Part shown: piece after piece, positions 14,031-26,818 of the stretch
How positions within the stretch are numbered: the first letter of the stretch is position 1
How the letters are laid out: each line of letters opens with the position of its first letter
Assembly: GCA_038380795.1 (NCBI GenBank)
Contig: CM076271.1
Span: 21,405,001-21,469,000, forward strand
DNA: 64,000 nt
Direction: 5' to 3'
DNA from: Pyrocephalus nanus
Lineage: Eukaryota > Chordata > Aves > Passeriformes > Tyrannidae
Translations under genes and position numbers: made by a program
The notes under the pieces: generated by a model
Seen by the model: the letters and a program-made list of their open reading frames with translations, nothing else
What the model was told of the DNA's origin: nothing
Databases searched by the model: none

Positions 14031-14224
14031 AGATGCTTTTCAGTCAGTTACTGGACAGTATGGTCTTCTTGTCACGCACACAAAGCTGGACCAAGTGCAG
14101 GATTTACTTGTTGCATAAGCAGACCGGCAATTTCAGCCCATCTATTGGGAGGGAGATTAATATGGACACATTAGAGCCAGATGATCAGGAAGCAGGAAAA
14201 AATGTTCTGAGAAACATTTACAAA
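14031..14224 (+). CDS. Putative internal exon of an unidentified gene
   Basis: A pyrimidine-rich tract (TTTCTTTCTTTTTTTTGACAG) ends at 14,030. It is followed by a block open in one frame for 64 codons and a textbook GTAAGT donor at 14,225. Taking the first two bases as the end of a split codon, the peptide starts MLFSQLLDSM and ends KNVLRNIYK, finishing in phase 0. It is hydrophilic in its second half (NMDTLEPDDQEAGK). I do not recognise the protein. A second frame reads DAFQSVTGQYG... and stops after 28 residues, so a terminal exon in that frame is an alternative. The phase fits the exon-like block at 39,946, but a 25.7-kb intron between them is only a possibility. It could also be a chance combination of good splice sites. 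Confidence 0.35.
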
Positions 14225-17200
14225 GTAAGTTTTCTTCCCAGAAAACCTTCCTCACTTGCATGTCTCCTATGACCTCTCTGGACCATTAAATCATCTCCTC
14301 TTCTGCTTTAGTATCTCACTAGCTTATCATGCAGCCTCATTTTTGGCATTTGATGTTAATTTCTTCCTTCTTGACTCCTCTCTAAGTGTTGTTCAAGGAT
14401 TTTGGTGAAAAGGAGATTTCTTTACCACAAAAATTATCCTTCCTGAGACGACCAGAAGGATTGGAGGAAGAGTCGGAAGTCAAGGTTTGAATTCTTCCGC
14501 CAAACAGGGAGGAAAAAGGCCTTGTGAAAATTAATTTTTTGCTTCTATAACTACTTCCCATAAAAGTGAAACGACTTTCCATACTGTGTTGTTGCCACCA
14601 AAGTATCATGAAACATCCTTAAGGTTAACGAACTGTCATATTTTTGTCCTGAAATTTGATAGTGGGATACATGTGTGCAGTTGGTCATTAGAAGAAGTTA
14701 CTGCATCTCAAAGCTGAGTTTGCTGAGCCCCATTGTCTTCTAAGGATCCTTTAGAAACCTGTAAAAATCTATGGCAAAGCAACTAGAATCTCATAAAGCT
14801 GCCTTCCTTAATAGCCACGATTTGGGTATTGCTAAAGTTAGCTGATGACTGTCTGGAAATTTGCATTTGCAGTTATCAATGCCTTGCAAAGTGAGAACTG
14901 ATATAAGCTGTTGCCACTCTGATCAAAAGAACTGCTTTTCCAGCAGTCAGCGCTATTTTCCACACACCAGCAAAGCCCATGTATTCCATTTTACAGTGAA
15001 GAATTCTCTGGCATTTTCATCTTCCGTGGTTGGAGCAATTTATTCAAAATAGATCTGAATAGGATTTTGCTTCACTCCCACTCTCACAAGCTGGCTCAGT
15101 GGAGCTAAGTAAATCAAGCCCTGGACCAAGCAGCTGCTGTACCATTTGCACTTACTAGCCTCTGAATGTCAGTAAGAGAGGAATATCATTACAATTACAG
15201 GATTAACAGCATTTTAAGGAGAAATCCAGTGGTTCAGTACAATATACCAGGCATGATGTTTTATTAAAAAAATAATAAAGAAGATGGTGCAATTATCGTC
15301 GTCATCTCCAGCCTAATTTTTCACTGCCTTCCCTTATTTTCAAGCAAGAGTTGTTACACAGCTCTCCCTGCACTTGTTCCCAGATGCAGAAGAAAAAAAA
15401 AAAAAGAAAGAAAAAAGTATGTGACCAAAGAATTTGTCAAGTTTTTTTATGATTTCTGTGAAGCACTCAGATATTTTGGGAATGAACAGCATGTGAGTAC
15501 TGTGGATAAAACACATGTAAACAGCAAGATTTATGTGGGTATGAAGAGCTGGGACTCTAGTGCATTCCCTTCCCTAGAACACCAGAAACAGGGATACCAG
15601 GTACAGATGTTTTATGGTAATTCTGAAAATATCTCATGTGGGAATTGAAAGAGATTGGGAACAGAAAGAGATTAGATCTGGAGTGTCCTGACTTGACTTT
15701 TGACCTTTTCAGTAAAGCAGCTGCAAATGCAAAAGCACTCCTGGAAAGGTGAGCTGTTTATTAGACTTTGCCCAAAGTATTTGGGTGTCCTGTAGGTCCT
15801 TAGAGCAGATCTATGTGTTTGAAGCAAGGGAGATACATGAGATGTGTAGTTCTTAGATTCATTGTGCTTTCATTTACATTGGAAATACTGTCATCAGCAC
15901 ACTTTATTCCTGAAAGCAGCAGTGATAGGAAAAGCAGCTCAGACACTGCATCCTGTAACACCTGCCAGTGCTGACACAAATGATAATGAGGGCACCCAAG
16001 TATTGCTCAGTACACACTAAGGGTTTCCTGCTTTCTGGTGAGTGGCTTAGCAGAGGAGGGTCTATGGAAACTTCTGAGTGTAGGAGACTTTTCAATTATG
16101 CAGATTTTCATGCAATTCTGTCACTTTAGTTTACAAATAGCATCATCTTATGGTTGTTAATGCGCACTTTGTTTAGACTTACTCTTTTATGAAATTGTTT
16201 AGCTTTCTCCTTCTACTAAGACACTTGTGTTGAATACCGTCTGAGAGGATGCAAATGAGCAGTTGATGAATTGATGGCTACTGCTGTTTGAGAACAAATG
16301 AGAACACTCTTATATTCTCTGCTTTTTCTCCAAATATTTATCACTTAGCAGAGGATAACAAGGTCTTCAAGAGGCTGAAAGAGAGCACTGTCAACAAATG
16401 GTAACCCAGCACTAAGAATAACCAGGGAACTTCTTTGAGGGCCATCCCTTTAATTAGATGTATGACATGTGCTTTTAGCAGTTCTCTGCTGGTAAAATAT
16501 GCTTGTAAAATAAAGGATGTTATTTCATGGACGTTTACAGGGAATAATGTGAAGCCTTCTAAAATGACAAAGACTGCACGTTTCTGACCTACCTTCTACT
16601 ACATTTGTTCTCTCTGTATGGATATTCTGTGAAGGAGATTGGATTCACCCAACAAGGATGAGACAAGTTACTATGAAATTATTTTAGTAATCACAGATTT
16701 AATGGCATTACAGGGGTAGTGGTATTAAGCAAACCATCTGCCTTTTTGCTGGACACCAACCGAAAAGCATTAATGTGCATTAGGGAGAAGAGATAACATG
16801 GACTCAGTGTCATGAACTGACGTGCAGGTACCCTACCAGCAGATGTATAGTGTTTAAATATAAATTAGCTGATAGGTTAGGGATAAAGTTCATGATTAGA
16901 GCTCATCCATTTCAAACAAGTAATTTATGTACAGTTAGTGGAGAGAAATGTCTCTCATTATAAGTATCAGCAGTTCTGCTGAAGTCAGTGGTGCTCTGTT
17001 GCTCTTCCTGTGCTGCATAGGTAGCCAGGCTAGAAATTTAGAGGCCCTTTCTCTAATATTTCTGAGTGAAATCATACAGCACTAACATGAGCACTGTTAA
17101 GTGTGTGACATTTGCCGCTGGCAGCTTTGAATGTCTTACAGTGGAGGGAGGCTTTAGTGCAAGCCCTGGGGAATATTAAGCCCATGGCAGAGGTAAAACT

Positions 17201-20200
17201 TTTAATATCCTTTTGTAGTAAAAGCAAAATCTTTATGTCATACTCATCCTAAGTATTACTGATATACAAGGACTTGTGGATTAAATTCTCTAAGTACCTT
17301 CTATACTCACTAGTTCATTAAAGTCTTTGCCTCAGAAAGGATGTGTGCCTCCACTGTAAAGGGAGGTACTTGTCTTCAAGGATAAAAGGGAACAACACCT
17401 TTCTGCACAGCCTGGAGGAGGTAGTGCTACTAGGGGATAACTAGTAGGTTTAAATTCTGAATGGAAACTTAAAAGTCATCTTGACATAATAGCACACTGA
17501 GATATTGCTGCTTCCACAGCATGACATGTTCCTGTGTACACGAACAAGCATCGTTTTTTTGTGGTGATCTTCATGGAGATTTATTTTATATATCTTTCAT
17601 GCCTCTGGCATGACAAGTGATGCACCACTGTGGACTATGCTGTCAGAGATACGGATTCCTGTATAAACAAAGGTGCATGACTTTATAGTCATGACAGGCT
17701 TGTATGAACCACTGAAACCACATTGGTTATATATAGTAAGTTAATGACTTGTGAAGATTTGTTAAGTCAATACCACTGTGATTTTACTTTTTTCTCTTCT
17801 TCTTTTGGCTACTTGCAGTATATTAAAAAATAGTATGGTGCTTCCATATGTGTAGATATTGAGACTGAAGGCTTGGCTTTAGCCTCAGATCAGGAAATAG
17901 GGCATGATGCAAAGACCTGTACATTCCAGGTACAGCTAGTTGAGACTGAATAAGGAGTATAGCCAGCCTTCATTGCTAGAAAGGTGAGCTTAGGCACAGT
18001 GGCTCTAGAGAACTTCAGAGCTCCTTCTTACCTTAAGACCAGACATGGCATGGAGGAAGTCTTTAATTCAGTTTCAATGCCTGTATTTTGCTCATTTCAA
18101 CCCTGTTAAGGAGAGTTCTCCTACTGTAGCATAGCAGTTTACATATGACTCAGGTTAGATTTTGAAGCTAAGTTAGTTTAGCTAATTTAGCTTCTAAAGG
18201 AGCACCTCACATGCAGGGTGACACTAACTGATACCCAAATGTCTGTGTACCTCTGCGAAAGAAAAACCTGGTGTGGGGATTAAATAGGAACTTTTCAGTG
18301 TCCCCTTGTTTTATTTGGAGTAGATGATGAGGCAAGTCGAAAAGCATAGAGTTTAGCCAGGTAAGGACCCCAAGTCCAGCACCGAAGATAACTATAAGGT
18401 TGAAATATTGGACAGCAATTGGCCAGCTTTGTCACTCACTCCTTGAAGTTGAGAACACACAATCACTGCAGTTCATTTCAGCACTGCTGTCCATAAGTGT
18501 TGTACATGCTGTATCCAGCATTCCAACTTGTGTTTGCACAGTGTTGCAGGGTTAGAGGGGAAAGGGTCTGGCTGACATTCCTGCACTTCTCTATAGGAGT
18601 ATATATCAAAGAGCATACACTCCTAACTCCAAGGAGTTAGTGAGTCCTTTAGTCTTGAAGATGTTATTTCTGCTGCCACTGTCTTGTTTCTTCTGCTGGG
18701 AATCAATGAGCTTGCCTTCGCATACCTAAGGTGTTCAACATCTGTATCCAACCTGTCACTGAATGGAAATCTAGCCAACTCTCCTGATTCCCTGACTCCT
18801 TCCTGTGCAGCTTTGACCCCATAGTGTCAGGAAGGTTTGACTGCTTCCATAAAGATCTTTGGGGGAAAACACTTAAGAAACAAGGTGATCTAAATAATCT
18901 GCAATTTATGCATCAAAGCCATAAAGCTAGCTTTCATGTTGGGAAGACAAATCTTCCTGAATATTTGTTTTAGACCAGACTGAAAATCAGATACCTTTGG
19001 CCATCATTTATGGCACAGACCAAACTTTGTGGAAGCAAGATTTGCCCTTGAGTTTGCCTTGGCAACTTGCTGTTGAACCCATGTGCTGTATATAATCTGC
19101 ACAAATTAAAGTTCATCTTTCATTAAGTGTTCAGGAAGAGACTCTGTGAACAGCTTGTGTTCAAAATAAAGACTGCTCCACTTAAGTCTGTCTTATACAA
19201 GTGAGAGTAGATCAAGAGGCTTCCCTGGGAAATCCAGATTATGGTTATTTCCACAGAAATGAACATTGATCTTGATTCCTACTAGACAGTTCTTGCCAAG
19301 GAGTTGAAGTGACTTCTCTCAGAGTAGCAGCTCCCCACAGATACAGTATGGTATTTATGTAGAAGAAAATTGTCAGGAGTTCATGGTGCTTTGGAGCCAG
19401 CAGATTGCCTGTGATCATCCTTTCAAAGATGTTCACTGGCCATACATACAAAAATGCAGCTGCCATCTTTATCCCAGATTGAGAAAGGATGACATCAACA
19501 GTCAGTGGGGGTGTGTTGTGAAAGATAAAGATGACCAAGCAGCTGACGATCTTTCTGTGAATTTTTCTCATTTCTCAGATCTGAATCTGTCTGAATTTTA
19601 TCTCATTCCTAACTGCTTTATGAGGTATCTCAGGCTGTGTAAACAGTAATGCAATAACGGCAGATCACAATGCACTCATCACAGACCATAAAGAATAGCC
19701 TACGAGTCAAGCAACATGCTCTCTCTAAATGATACAATGCTTCTTGCAGACAGGAATATTAATCACCCCAGGAACTGACAAGATCTGATGGAAGAGACTG
19801 TTATTAATACTATCTCCCTTGGACGCATTTGCTATGGTAATAGTAATTTTAATAATGCTGGAACAAAATAAACTCTGTTGTCCAGTTTTGAAGCAAATGG
19901 GAACACTGAGAAAGGTAATACATAAATAGAGGGACTAATTCATGAAGGAAGTGGACCAGATTTCTCTGTTGACAGCTCAGACATGACAAGGAGAGTGGGA
20001 GGGAACTTTTTGTTTTAAAGTTGTATTTGCTTCATCAATCATCAAAATCTTGTTAAAATAGTCTAATTCAGTTATCATGTTCTTGTTGCTGTCCAGAAAC
20101 TGAATGTATATATTAGAGGGAGCTTATATACAATTTTAGCCTCAAGCAATTTACTCTGATTTTATTATTCTAGTCTAACTGGTTCCCATGGAGTGTCTGA

Positions 20201-23200
20201 AACAAAATCATATCAGAGGAAGATGAATATTAACAATTCTGTCTCTCTCAGGAGAGCTAATAAAAGTATGGAGATCTATGCCTTGGTTCAATACAAAGGA
20301 CTATGAAATGACCATGGAAATTTTGACATCAGTTGTCAAGATTGCTAGTTCAGTTATTTACTGCTCAGCTTGAGCACAGGCCTTTTCTGTACCCTTGCCA
20401 AGACCCAGCAAGATTACAGTGGAAATTATGAATTTATAAGGTAAATAATGAAGCATGTGACAGAAATTATCAAGGTTTAGTAGGAAAACAGCCAAAAGGA
20501 CTGCATTTGATTCCCTCCTTTGTTATATTCTGTTTTGCACAAATGTGAATCTGCCTCAGGGTATTATATACTAATTAATAATGAAAAAAACATACATTAG
20601 AACAGTGTCTTTAGGCAGATGGCAAATTGCTCAACATTTTTTTTTAAATATTAAACCCAATAACACTATCGGTTAAGAGTTAGCTCTGAGTACCCAGTAT
20701 GAGACATTCAAGCTGGGTTGATAGCTGTGACTGGGAGTGAGTCCACCAATGCTATATTACTTTCCAATGGGAGAACTATAATTAGGCCTTTGGCTTTAAA
20801 ACTTCTCAGGCAAAATGAGGAAAAATAAATGAAACTGTAGAAATTGAGACATTTTAAAACCTTTCTTTCTGGAGCAATTCCCCTTAGTAGAGGTATCAAC
20901 TAAAGAGAAGATTTAGGCTCCCCTCAATATAATTACAAGATGCACAGAAAATAACTACTGACATGAATTATCTTATTCCTTCAAAGGGAATGGTAAGACC
21001 CTTATTTAGTTGCTTGTGTGACAAGATGCTGATAAGAAATTTGAAGAAATCCCTCTCTCCCTGGCTACCTCCATTCCAGAGCTGAATTATTTAAGGAGAG
21101 GGGGAATGTTACTGTTCCTGCGCATTGCTGCCTGAGATGGACATCAAGCTCCATTCAAGATTTTAATAGACTTTGGGCTGAGACTTTGTTGTTACTATGG
21201 CCTGATATCTTACATCTCTATTAACAAGAGCAGCCACTCAGGACACTTCAGTTAAAAGGGATTCCTATTGGAAAAGGCCAGTTTGTCTGAAATGTTTTGA
21301 GAAGGAAGACGGCAAAAAGGTGGAAATTATTAATTTATGCCTTTCCCACAAAACAAGCTTCTTCAAAAAATGAATGGTGTGTCAACATTGAGTTTGCAAT
21401 GCCTACTATGAGTCTCCTGAGCATGATACTGCATTAGTTAAAACAGGCAACAGTGACTATTCAGTATTTCTGGTGTCTGCTTGGCTTCTAGCTGACTGTA
21501 GATCTAGAAAATTCCCTTTTGCTTTGCTTAACTTTTTCCTGGTCCTCGTTTGAGCCCTACCTTACTTTCCTGCATGGATCCTCATCTAACTGTGTTACTC
21601 AGTCAGAAATTATCAGGACAGGTCCCCAGTAGCTGGTTGTCTAATGTGCTGACTGAATTCTGAAACTGGGATTAGTGACCAAAGTGTAATGATATGGATA
21701 AAACAAGTAAAGGACTGTGTCCGCTTTGGATAAACAAGCCTCCAGTCAATACTTTCAGGTTCAGCACAGCATGCACTTGTGACAAGCATATGCGCAATGT
21801 TATTTTCGCCTTGTAGTTGCTGCTTTCCTCCTTCTTTACCAGCATTATCAATAGGCTTGAATTAAAATGTGGGTTCAACGTCGTAAAATGAGAGAACATG
21901 GCAGGCATGAGATATGGATATATTTTCACTTGGAAATAGCATTTTCAGCCTCTCCACCTGATTTTTTTCTGTCATAGAAGCCATGTCATAAAATGGGAAC
22001 AAAAGCATTTCCAAGACCATTGTAGATATTTCACTCGCTACTTCTGCCTTACCACCTGTTTTAAAGAGATCTAAGCAAAAAGCCTTCACACACGTTCCTT
22101 CTCTGGCTCCCTGATAGGAGTAGGTCAGTCAAAGGAGGAAAACCTCTGCTGATGACAGGAAGGCACTAAATAAAAGCAACTACATGAGATGCCTGTCAGT
22201 CTCAGAGGGGTAGACCCTGCTAGGAGAGAAAGCAGCTTTCAGGAGCAAACATCTAACATTTGTACCTCTTTACAGTAATACTGTGAGTTCTGGAAACCAA
22301 ATCCAGCAACACCTCACTACTACTACCTTCTGCTTCTTGTGACTCTGCAGTGGCCTCACATCTTTCTGCTCTTGGGAGGGAAATGTCTCTGTGAGGAGAG
22401 ACGGTCTGAGCAGCACATGCACAGGACTGGATTTGTCTTTTCATGTTTCCATGCAGAGGGGCTTCAAAATAACTTAGGGGGGAAGATTGAGACCCACATA
22501 TATAATGTCCCCGTGGTTATGTGAGGAAGGTTCCTGTACACCAGATTCAGTTTTTAAACACATCACGACTTCCTGCCTAGGAGGGATACAGGAAAACTCA
22601 TGTAATTTTCATATTTTGTCTCAGATGTAGAGAAACAATTTTAAAGAAGGAACAGGAAAGTAATGAACTTGGCATAAAAAGGAAAGGACCTTTTTGTGTT
22701 GATTGCTCCCAATGTATTTTTTCCCCTTGCCTGCTAAATATAATTGTCTTCTAGGGAGTTTCTGTCTTTGAAATCGAAAAGGAGGTCCAGTTAGCTTTTT
22801 CACTCACTTGCAGCCTCTGTTGTAGTTTGGTAGTATTTGCAAATCTTTGCAAAAGGGTGTTGAGCTGAAGTTAAACTTTGTGCTCCAAGCAGAACATGAA
22901 GACCTGGTCTCTTCACTTTCTACTCCATCAGATTTGCTTACAATCTTCGGGGAAAAAAGAAGAAAAATCGGTAAATTCCTATAGAGCAGAGAGCTATATG
23001 AGCAGTGTTGAGTGGTGGCAGTTGCCAGAGGCATGCTGAGGAACATGCCCAGATGGTATGTGCCGTAACAGCTGCTCCCAGGAGAATTCTCACTCCTCCT
23101 CTCACCTGGTAGAAAATAGCTAATATGCAGGAAGGTGATTGTGAAAAGTGTCACGCTTCATATCAGAGAGGATGCTTGGACTCCCTGCTTGTCCCAGCTG

Positions 23201-25643
23201 GTCAATACTGAATGTACAAAATTACAACTGGATGAACAGTGTTTTGACTTGTTTTGATGTCTTAAAAGTAGATGTGATGTTTTCCTGTAGCTGGCAAGGA
23301 GAAGGTGGAAAGTTTGCAGGCAGTATGGTGTTAATAAGGATGAACGTGAGCTGTGAAATCCAGGTCTATCTCAGAAATAGGTTGTCTAGTTTTGATACTC
23401 TAGACCAAGAACACACTGGGAACAGGTGGTAAAAAAAGGCAGAATTTAGGCACGAACCTACAGTAATTTTATCTTCTTGATCTAATCTTAAATTCAAGGA
23501 GCTCAGATCCTGTGTTCATACTGGAGCCATGCATCCTTTTTCTTTAAAACCCTCTTCTTATTCCCCATTCTTCAATTTCTCTGCGTTATGGTGATGAGGA
23601 GAATGACTTTGCCTTGCCCTTCTAGAGAGAATACAACTCCTTCAACCCTCCTCCAGCCTCTGCCATTTCCAAAACTTCTTTTTCATCAAACTTCAGCTGG
23701 GGCTGTCAACAAATGAAAACTCAAAGAGTTAGATATGAGAAATACCTCCACCAGGCTGACTCAAACAATGACAAAACCATCCCTTAGTCCTCAGGCACAG
23801 TGTGCTGTATCTCTGCCCATTGGAGCACCAGACAGGCATTCCTGACAAATTATTGCTAAATGTATTAAGATATTTTTGCTGCATAATAAGAGCAGTAAGT
23901 CTGTGATGTTGAGAGTCTGTCTTTACCTTGCAGTAATTTACTATCCTATTATCACTCTTTGCAAACAACATCTATGCTCGGCACTCCCTTCCCTATAGCA
24001 CTGAAATAATAAGCATTCATAAAGCTTAACCATCAGCCATAAACTCAATAAACTGCTGTATGCGCTAATGTGAAATTAAAACCTTTATTTGGATGATTTG
24101 TTTTAGGCATGGATGTGACAAAGGAACTCATAAAAATTATAGGCTGTTTGCTTTCTTTTTTCCTCTGCTGCTGCAACACTTGCAGTGATTAGTTCGCATT
24201 TTAAAATGTATTTGGGTGTTGGGGAGGGTTTTGGGGTTTTATTCTCACACAAGGTAACCCAGCAAAACTGAGAAGCTAAAGAGCTTCTCAAAACACCCAG
24301 AAGCTATTCTTTTTTTAGCTGGAATCTTATGCAGTTTATAAGTTTGTTTGCCTATAATGAGGCAAAACTTGGCAGACCCATTTTTTTTCCATACAGAGTG
24401 TGTTGGTGACAGAACTTTGGTAGAGTGTGATCTGGGCAGGCAGGGATTAATGGAGACAGAGTGGAGAAGAGACAGGAAGCTCAGTCTTTTGTCTGTGCTA
24501 GAGCTGCCTCTTGCTGACTCACTTTTGCTCTCCTCATTCTGTTCTGTGAACAATGACAAAATCTCCGGTTTTTTTCCTACTAAGAAAAAAACACAGAGTT
24601 GAGGTAGGAAGCACAACAGTAAAGTGAAACTTATTCAATGCAACCAAGATAGCCTCCTTAATTAGATATTGCATCATTTGAAAACACTGCTTTCATTCTA
24701 ACAGTAACAACCAGTCAGACCTCTTGCACCTCCTCAGATACCTCACAGTAATCCGGAGGAGATGACTGCTGAAATCCCAGGCCATGCTGTATGAAATTTA
24801 CAGGAGCTCCTCAAGTGTTTGCTTTGTTGGAAGGAAAAGTGAAATGCATGTTTCCTTAATAAAGAAAAATAGGTAATATTTTTAACATAATGAGATAATT
24901 TTTTACTCCTCTGGTATATTCATTACACCTGATGAAGTTCTGTCATCATAATCTAGGTGGCCAGAAGTTGATCTATTAGATTTAGATTCAGCATTCATTA
25001 GCTTTAAACACTTTAAAGTGTTTATAGAAATGGGGTGTCAGCTTTGCATTCCTTTTTTTTTTTTTTTAAGCAACACTGTCAATTTAAAAGCTGCATAACA
25101 AATGTCTTTCTCTGTACAGCCAAGTGCACAGTTTTTGAAATCTAATTTCGTGTGCACAAGCAGTGTCTGCTGTTTTCTTTGCCTGCCTCTGCTAAGGGAA
25201 AGCAAGGAAGCTACCATCACATTTTGTTTTATAGCCACTTTCAGGTTCATGATGATGAAAAATGTGGAGTAAGCAGAGTGGAAGGATGATAGAAACCTGT
25301 TTAAAATCAACTGTTTTGATTTAAATGAAACAAACAGCTGCTGAATGCTTTTGTTGCATTACATTTATATACTTATTTATACAAAATGTTATGTGTTGGC
25401 AATTCCTAAATTACCTTCCCTGGCATGAATACCGTGTTTTCATCAGTCTTGACTTACAGCTGATTTTTTTTTAATAGCATACCCTACAAATTCTTTTAGA
25501 TGCTGATTCATTGAAAGATTTGTACACAACAAACAGTTTAGATAATTTTATTCCAGCTGTGAAAGAGTAGGTAGGCAATACCAGAACCTGCATTAAAAGC
25601 TTTTGAAATATGTTGACTCAGGCTGGCAAAGCATAGTGGATAG
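14225..25643. other. Long AT-rich non-coding stretch
   Basis: No exon that I can defend and no recognised mobile element was found in these 11 kb. An adenine-rich run lies near 15,388-15,418. A 108-codon hydrophobic frame on the minus strand at 19,245-19,571 was considered and rejected. An exact 20-bp palindrome at 25,005-25,024 is listed separately. If the block at 14,031 is an exon, this would be intron. Confidence 0.5.
25005..25024. repeat. 20-bp perfect palindrome with inward CACTT/AAGTG
   Basis: TAAACACTTT is followed directly by its reverse complement. The inner CACTT and AAGTG are the core recognised by NK2-class homeodomain proteins in an inverted arrangement. The palindrome is seen directly; any protein binding is inference, and AT-rich palindromes of this size also occur by chance. 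Confidence 0.6.
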
Positions 25644-26818
25644 ATGGATGTAGTGGTTTTGATCCAGTTCTTTGGAGCAGGAGCGGGAAGGAGGAAATAA
25701 AATTGTATTACTGTATTGGTCACACTGGGGCATGGGATGACATTGGCAGGACAATGGCTGCAATTTACATGTATTCCCTTTAAACCTGTCATTTCACGAC
25801 TTGTGTCTGGCTCGGGTTTAACAGGCAGCCAAACACTAGTCGAGGGTGGTAAGTGCAGTCATATTGCACTTGCTGCCACTTCTGCCCTTACCCATCTGTC
25901 CCAGTTGCAGGGGGCTAGACCAGTTTATCACTATGTGGCTATAACCAAAACTATCCCCTCTCTGTCATTTTTGATGGACTGTTAATAATGGATCATTTGT
26001 AGCAGCTGCCCAGGGCACACCTGACGCCTCAGGCTACAAGCTGGGTGTTAAAGAAACCCTGGGAGGCACTGAAGCGTTTCTTTGTCTTCACACCGATGAC
26101 TCAGCTGTGATAAATCCCCTCTTGGGGGAGCATCTTCACACCCAGCCTGAGGGGTCAACTCTGCTAATGAGCCATACTGGACTGGCATAATAGGCAGCTA
26201 CAACGACCGAGACCATCAGAGACTCCAAAAATATCCCGTGACTCACAGAGTTAAATCACCCATTTTGAAACTCCCCGCCCTGGGGAAGGTGCTGGACATT
26301 CCCACCTGAATTTGAGCATATATAATCTTGGGGTTTGGGGACTTGTGGTACCACTTATCAGAGGAGGACCAGAACTCCAACAGGACTGTGACTGCCACTC
26401 TCAACAAGACTGATCATTACTTCAACAGGACTGCGACCATCATCTGGACCAACAGGTTTCCTTTCCTTTTACTTTGCACCTGGGGGGAGCATTGGTGCTC
26501 AGCACAGGAGCTAGTGAACACTGTTCTGTTCTTGTCCTAAGGTGCTGGGTTATACACATTTTGGTCTTTGTGGATTAAAACCAGGTTTTTTTCTCTGTAT
26601 CTTTGTATTTATTGTAATCTTTTTAGTAAATTGTAACTCTGACGTGTATCTCTCAAGTTGGGTTTGTTTCTCTGCCCCCTTTATTTTTAAACCAGCACCA
26701 TGTGTCTCCAATCTTCTTGGTATCCACCTCTCAAGCTGAAATGGTAGTTCCATCTCTATGGCCTGATTGGTTTTTTGCATCTTAGCTGAAGTGCATGCTG
26801 CTAATCACTAACAATGGA
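25644..26818 (+). mobile_element. Solo LTR of an endogenous retrovirus (1,165 bp, ERVL-like) with 5-bp target duplication
   Basis: The element starts TGTAGTGGTTTTG at 25,649 and ends ATCACTAACA at 26,813, so TGTAGTG and CACTAACA form an imperfect terminal inverted repeat with TG...CA ends. Exact direct repeats ATGGA flank it at 25,644-25,648 and 26,814-26,818. Inside are a TATA-like CATATATAAT at 26,318-26,326 and an ATTAAA polyadenylation signal at 26,574-26,579, giving plus orientation and a short R region. The start sequence, the 5-bp duplication and the length resemble avian ERVL LTRs from memory; that class call is inference. No gag, pol or env remains beside it. Confidence 0.88.

Noticed and set aside
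19245..19571. Minus-strand 108-codon hydrophobic frame resembling membrane helices
   Set aside because: No receptor or transporter motif recognised, no splice or promoter support, and hydrophobic frames are common in AT-rich DNA.
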